Source of the DNA: Alicyclobacillus suci
GTDB taxonomy: Bacteria > Bacillota > Bacilli > Alicyclobacillales > Alicyclobacillaceae
NCBI RefSeq assembly: GCF_017329615.1
Contig: NZ_JAFMTW010000014.1
Location: forward strand, 1-64,000
Length of the DNA: 64,000 nt
Direction: 5' to 3'
The notes beneath the pieces were generated by a model. The model was given only the letters and a program-made list of their open reading frames with translations, did no database searches and was not told where the DNA came from. Positions 60,663-64,000 of this stretch are shown in pieces; the first letter of the stretch is position 1, and every line of letters starts with the position of its first letter. Position numbers and translations under genes: made by a program.

Positions 60663-62210
60663 TCACTCAAACTTTAAACCTTTCAGCTCCACCCGGTACA
60701 AGTCGCGCCGGCGGTCGCGCAATTGTCGCACGGAACCAGAGTTGCGCGAGCGCCGCAAAATCTCCAAATCGACGTCGCCCACCACGACTGTGTCAATGTT
60801 CGCATCACACTCACCGACAATGCCGTCACGCGCAAATGCGAAGTCTGATGGCGCAAAGATGCCTGACTGCGCGTACTGAATGTCCATATTCTCCACGTGT
60901 GTCAGATTGCCCACCGTCCCCGCAATCACCGTGTACACCTGGTTCTCTACCGCTCTTGCCTGTGCGCAGTAACGCACGCGCAGATACCCTTGTCGGTCAT
61001 CGGTACAAAACGGAATGAAGATGATATTGGCACCTTTGTCGACCGCAATCCTCGCCAACTCGGGAAATTCGATATCATAGCAGATTTGAATCGCGATTTT
61101 TCCACAATCCGTATCGAAGACATGAATCTCATTGCCTTCCGCGATGCCCCACCATTTGCGTTCATTCGGCGTCGCGTGAATTTTGTACTGCTTCTCGATG
61201 GTGCCGTCGCGTCGGAATAAATAGGCGACGTTATAGATGTCCCCATCCTCCTCGACGAAGTGCGAACCGCCGATAATGTTCACGTTATACCGCACGGCCA
61301 GTTCTGTGAACAAGTCAATATATTGCTCTGTGTACGTCGCAAGTCGGCGCACCGCTTGGTCAGGCCGTTTCTCTTCGAGAAACGACATCAATTGCGTGGT
61401 GAAGATCTCTGGGAAACAGACGAAATCTGATCCGAAATCGGCCGCCACGTTGACGTAGTACTCCACCTGCGTGTAAAACTCGTCAAACGAATCAATCTTC
61501 TTCATCATATATTGCACGGCACAAATGCGAACCGGAAACGCCGCGCGATAAACCCGCCGCGATTTCGGACGGTAGTCAATGTTGTTCCACTCCATCAACG
61601 TCGCAAACGCACCTGACGCCTTGTCGTCCGGGAGGTACTGGGTGTTAATGCGTTTGACCGAAAAGCCCTCTAAAATTTGAAAGGAGAGGACGGGGTCGTA
61701 AATGTTGTGTTTCTCGACTTCCTGCACATACTCCCGCGGTGTCATCTGTGACTTGTAGAGGTGGTAATTCGGAATTCTGCCACCAATGATGATGCTTCGC
61801 AAATTGAGCTCGCGAGCCAATTCCTTGCGCGCCTCATACAACCGATGGCCAATTTTCATCCGACGGTATTGCGGGTCAACCATGACCTCTACGCCATACA
61901 GATTGAAGCCGTCGGGATCGTGATTGCGAATATAGCCATTGTCGGTAATCACGTTCCACGTGTGCTCATCGTCGTACTCGTCAAAATTGACGATAAGACT
62001 GGAGCAAGAACCGACAATTTTGCCTTCAAACTCCACGCAGAACTGACCTTCCGGGAAGATCCGGATATGGCTTTCCAACTGCGCCCGCTTCCACGGCTCC
62101 ATGTTGGGAAAGCACCGTTTTCCGAGGGCGATGATTTCATCGATATCCTCCAAACGCGTGTTGCGCAGCACAATCTTCCGCTCATGTTTGGACGTGTCCA
62201 ACTCAGACAT
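60663..62210 (-). CDS. GNAT/carbon-nitrogen hydrolase fusion (YhcX-like)
   Basis: 515 residues. The N-terminal GNAT domain (LRNTRLEDIDEIIALGKRCFP, VEVMVDPQYRRMKIGHRLYEARKELA) is followed from about residue 230 by a nitrilase-type domain with the triad Glu (VCFPEIFTTQL), Lys (KQYKIHATPNE) and Cys (IAIQICYDIEFPELAR). B. subtilis YhcX has the same domains and length. It probably hydrolyses an amide and transfers an acyl group; substrate unknown. AGGAGG precedes the ATG at 62210; the frame open to 62327 has no homology. Confidence 0.92.
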   Translation of the reverse strand: MSELDTSKHERKIVLRNTRLEDIDEIIALGKRCFPNMEPWKRAQLESHIRIFPEGQFCVEFEGKIVGSCSSLIVNFDEYDDEHTWNVITDNGYIRNHDPDGFNLYGVEVMVDPQYRRMKIGHRLYEARKELARELNLRSIIIGGRIPNYHLYKSQMTPREYVQEVEKHNIYDPVLSFQILEGFSVKRINTQYLPDDKASGAFATLMEWNNIDYRPKSRRVYRAAFPVRICAVQYMMKKIDSFDEFYTQVEYYVNVAADFGSDFVCFPEIFTTQLMSFLEEKRPDQAVRRLATYTEQYIDLFTELAVRYNVNIIGGSHFVEEDGDIYNVAYLFRRDGTIEKQYKIHATPNERKWWGIAEGNEIHVFDTDCGKIAIQICYDIEFPELARIAVDKGANIIFIPFCTDDRQGYLRVRYCAQARAVENQVYTVIAGTVGNLTHVENMDIQYAQSGIFAPSDFAFARDGIVGECDANIDTVVVGDVDLEILRRSRNSGSVRQLRDRRRDLYRVELKGLKFE

Positions 62211-62722
62211 GAAGTCATCCTCCTGCCGGTCTCGATGTGCGGTCCGGTTCCCTCCGAATCCATTGTATTGACAGAGGACCACCACAATTCGCGTGCGGCG
62301 CAGTCCCCTCATCCACACTAGCTTCATGGGTCAATTTGTCCTGTTTTACCAGGATGTAAACCAGAACCTTACACCTATTTTACGGGTATCCAACCGAAAT
62401 TCCGAGCACTCACGCGTGGAAATGTATTCCGCACAGGGCGTAGGTGACCCGTGTGGCGCGAAGGCGAACCTGGCACGGGGACTGGCGCGGGGAGCAGGCA
62501 CGCAAGGTAACATTTCTGCGCTATTTCCAGATTTGTGACGATTTCAGTGGCGTTAAGGCACGAAAAATACCCTAGCGAGTCGCGACGGTTCGCAACAATC
62601 CCAACCGCCCCCCGCGACGACCCGCCGACCACTTCGCACCCTTCGATCCCGCCGTTACCGCGCAACGACTACATGCACAGCCCCTTGTCACCCTAGTTGA
62701 CCTAGTGCAACCTCAAATACAC
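62211..62722. other. 512-nt gene-free region
   Basis: No credible ORF, tRNA or clear hairpin-plus-T structure. The middle (62450-62520) is GC-rich and repetitive (GCACGGGGACTGGCGCGGGG); it could hold the promoter of the YhcX-like gene, but I cannot place one confidently. Confidence 0.4.
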
Positions 62723-63019
62723 TCAATTGTCGAATGCGCGAACATCGTAGTTTTCCTTGTGCTTACCCTGCAACGCGTTGTTGATATCGCGCTCAATGCT
62801 GGCGTCGATGCCCGTGATTTTGCTGCGGTAGTACCGTCGGCCAGCTTCGTAGACCTTCTCGCGCAACGTATCGTTGTTTGGCTCCTGCTCGATGCGCCTC
62901 AGTAACGATAGATATTCCCTGCTCGCGTTGTCGACGCGCATCATCATCTTGTAACCAAACCAGCAGAGTGCCAGAATGATGAGAATCGAAATCACCCAAT
63001 ACAGACCCTTTAACAGCAT
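62723..63019 (-). CDS. small membrane-anchored protein, unknown function
   Basis: 98 residues. One N-terminal membrane segment (LYWVISILIILALCWFGYKM) followed by a charged, mostly helical cytoplasmic or external domain with YLSLLRRIEQEPNNDTLREKVYEAGRRYYRSKITGID. GAGGAG lies about 10 nt before the ATG. The tail resembles a TPR-like or SHOCT-like helical hairpin, but I do not claim a family. It lies downstream of tex in the same direction with the minisatellite between them. Confidence 0.65.
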   Translation of the reverse strand: MLLKGLYWVISILIILALCWFGYKMMMRVDNASREYLSLLRRIEQEPNNDTLREKVYEAGRRYYRSKITGIDASIERDINNALQGKHKENYDVRAFDN

Positions 63020-63025
63020 GTTACG

Positions 63026-63247
63026 TCATCTCCTCTTTTTCTTTCGCCAGGCGCTCAGGTAGAAACTTGGCTTTGTACCCCTTCTATCTGTATCACTTCT
63101 ATCTGTATCACTTCTATCTGTATCACTTCTATCTGTATCACTTCTATCTGTATCACTTCTATCTGTATCACTTCTATCAGCATCGCCACAGGCGCTACGA
63201 ACAAAACATCGCGCACACGCCAAATCTATCACGAACGTGCGCCGCAT
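63026..63247 (-). CDS. repeat-encoded ORF of doubtful coding value
   Basis: 73 codons; the middle is six to seven copies of SDTDR made by the 15-bp minisatellite. There is no ribosome site before the ATG and no homology in the flanks; it begins 5 nt past the tex stop. I think it more likely to be a read-through of the repeat than a protein, but a short repetitive peptide cannot be excluded. Confidence 0.2.
   Translation of the reverse strand: MRRTFVIDLACARCFVRSACGDADRSDTDRSDTDRSDTDRSDTDRSDTDRSDTDRRGTKPSFYLSAWRKKKRR
63081..63178. repeat. 15-bp minisatellite, seven copies
   Basis: CTTCTATCTGTATCA repeats at 15-bp intervals starting at 63081, 63096, 63111, 63126, 63141 and 63156, with a seventh truncated copy at 63171. 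Copies are identical except the last, so the array is recent or unstable. Confidence 0.95.
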
Positions 63248-63252
63248 GCGCG

Positions 63253-64000
63253 TCAGTCGTGCGTACTTCGCATCGAGAGGCCAAGGCGGCCTTTTTGGAC
63301 ATCGATTTGAATGACGCGAACTTGCACGACATCACCGACCGAGACGACGTCCATCGGATGTTTGACGTAGTGATCGGCCAATTGTGAAATGTGCACCAAT
63401 CCGTCGTTTTTGACACCCACGTCGACGAAGGCACCAAAATCGACCACGTTGCGAACGGTTCCGGTCAGCAGCATGCCCACTTGTAAGTCCTCGAGCTTGA
63501 GGACATCTGTGCGCAAAATCGGGGGTGGAATGTCCTCGCGTGGATCCCGCCCTGGCCGCTCCAACGCGTCCAAAATGTCGCGCAACGTGGGTTCCCCGAA
63601 ACCTGTCTCGCGACTGAGTGCTGCCAGAGGCACCGCGCGCACCTCGGCCAGCCACGCGGCACGCGCTTTGGCGTCGCGCAGCACCCCCTTATCAAGCTGC
63701 CATTTGCCAAGCAATGTGGTGACCACCGAATAAGACTCTGGGTGAATGGGTGTCGCATCGAGTAGTTCGTCGCCATCGGCAATCCGTAGAAAACCGACGC
63801 ATTGCTCTAGCGTCTTCGGGCCAAGGCGAGGTACTTTGGCGAGTTGAGCGCGCGTGGCAAAGCGCCCGTTTTGCTCACGATACTCGACAATATTGCGCGC
63901 GACCGTCTTATTCAAGCCAGCCACATAGGATAGCAGGCTTGGCGATGCGGTATTGACGTCGACGCCGACGTGGTTGACGGCAGTCTCGACGACGGCCGAT
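63253..64000 (-). CDS. tex: Tex-family RNA-binding transcription accessory protein, C-terminal part
   Basis: The frame is open to the window edge, so the N-terminus is missing. The visible 248 residues include the helix-hairpin-helix region (HVGVDVNTASPSLLSYVAGLNKTVARNIVEYR, KVPRLGPKTLEQCVGFLRI), the following helical bundle, and the S1 RNA-binding domain (GMLLTGTVRNVVDFGAFVDVGVKNDGLVHISQLADHYV) ending KGRLGLSMR. Tex binds RNA and affects transcription. Strong match to the C-terminal third of a roughly 720-780-residue protein. Confidence 0.95.
   Translation of the reverse strand, partial: SAVVETAVNHVGVDVNTASPSLLSYVAGLNKTVARNIVEYREQNGRFATRAQLAKVPRLGPKTLEQCVGFLRIADGDELLDATPIHPESYSVVTTLLGKWQLDKGVLRDAKARAAWLAEVRAVPLAALSRETGFGEPTLRDILDALERPGRDPREDIPPPILRTDVLKLEDLQVGMLLTGTVRNVVDFGAFVDVGVKNDGLVHISQLADHYVKHPMDVVSVGDVVQVRVIQIDVQKGRLGLSMRSTHD

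Noticed and set aside
62375-62665. 96-codon minus-strand ORF in the 512-nt gap
   Set aside because: No ribosome site, no recognisable family and no transcription signals around it.
63081-63178. Regular repeats as a possible CRISPR array
   Set aside because: The 15-bp units follow each other directly with no spacers, and no cas gene is present.

Overview
The window looks like a chromosomal stretch from an aerobic, endospore-forming Firmicute of moderate GC content. My best guess is an Alicyclobacillus-type member of the Bacilli. That is inference from gene content: a bacillithiol deacetylase pair, CotF-like coat genes beside an alcohol dehydrogenase, a YjcZ-type peptide, a Q-rich spore-protein-like repeat protein, a soluble PAS kinase, strong AGGAGG-type ribosome sites and frequent GTG/TTG starts. 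I see no rRNA, tRNA, IS element, prophage or CRISPR array. Almost everything is ordinary housekeeping or accessory metabolism, packed tightly in short operons with clear intrinsic terminators.

Layout. 1-6.4 kb: end of a BaiN-like flavoprotein, an SGNH hydrolase, an MFS transporter, maf, a Cys/Met gamma-family PLP enzyme, and an EamA exporter whose 3' end overlaps a convergent DUF423 gene by 99 nt. 6.5-15.2 kb: a six-repeat spore-protein-like gene, trxB, an 812-residue GNAT/acyl-CoA-synthetase-like protein lacking its phospho-histidine, a thioredoxin, small proteins and a KinA-like kinase with a possible sigma-H promoter. 15.5-21 kb: the fructose PTS. fruR-fruK-fruA run left; EIIA-Fru and ptsI (Enzyme I) run right from a shared control region carrying a promoter, an inverted repeat and a cre-like CcpA site. 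21-28.8 kb: a divergent MreB paralogue, an M24-fold protein without metal ligands, and a leftward cluster yojF-bshB2-LMW phosphatase-staygreen homologue, then rocA, a DUF985 cupin and a GNAT enzyme.

28.8-38.7 kb: two MFS transporters with uvsE, a LacI regulator beside a truncated beta-mannosidase-like GH2 protein without catalytic acids, helD and corA. 38.9-50.3 kb: an acyl-CoA ligase, a CDP-alcohol phosphatidyltransferase, a BNR-repeat lipoprotein, a nicotinamidase-like hydrolase, trmB, an aldehyde dehydrogenase, a Gfo/Idh/MocA oxidoreductase, a HAD phosphatase, gluQRS and an aldo/keto reductase. 50.6-64 kb: an FTR1-type iron permease broken by a one-base frameshift in an A6 run, a WCGD thioredoxin-fold protein, a second BNR lipoprotein, two CotF-like coat genes with adhB, an MFS transporter, a yjcZ gene with a possible sigma-E promoter, a DUF2071 gene containing a perfect 20-bp inverted repeat, a Rieske/FAD oxidoreductase, a YhcX-like GNAT/nitrilase fusion, a 15-bp minisatellite and the C-terminal half of tex.

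I did not find one clear new multigene system. The best leads are the staygreen homologue in the bacillithiol cluster, the pseudo-enzymes (GNAT/ACS, M24, GH2), the repeat protein, the intragenic 20-bp palindrome and the EIIA/EI-centred fructose PTS control region.
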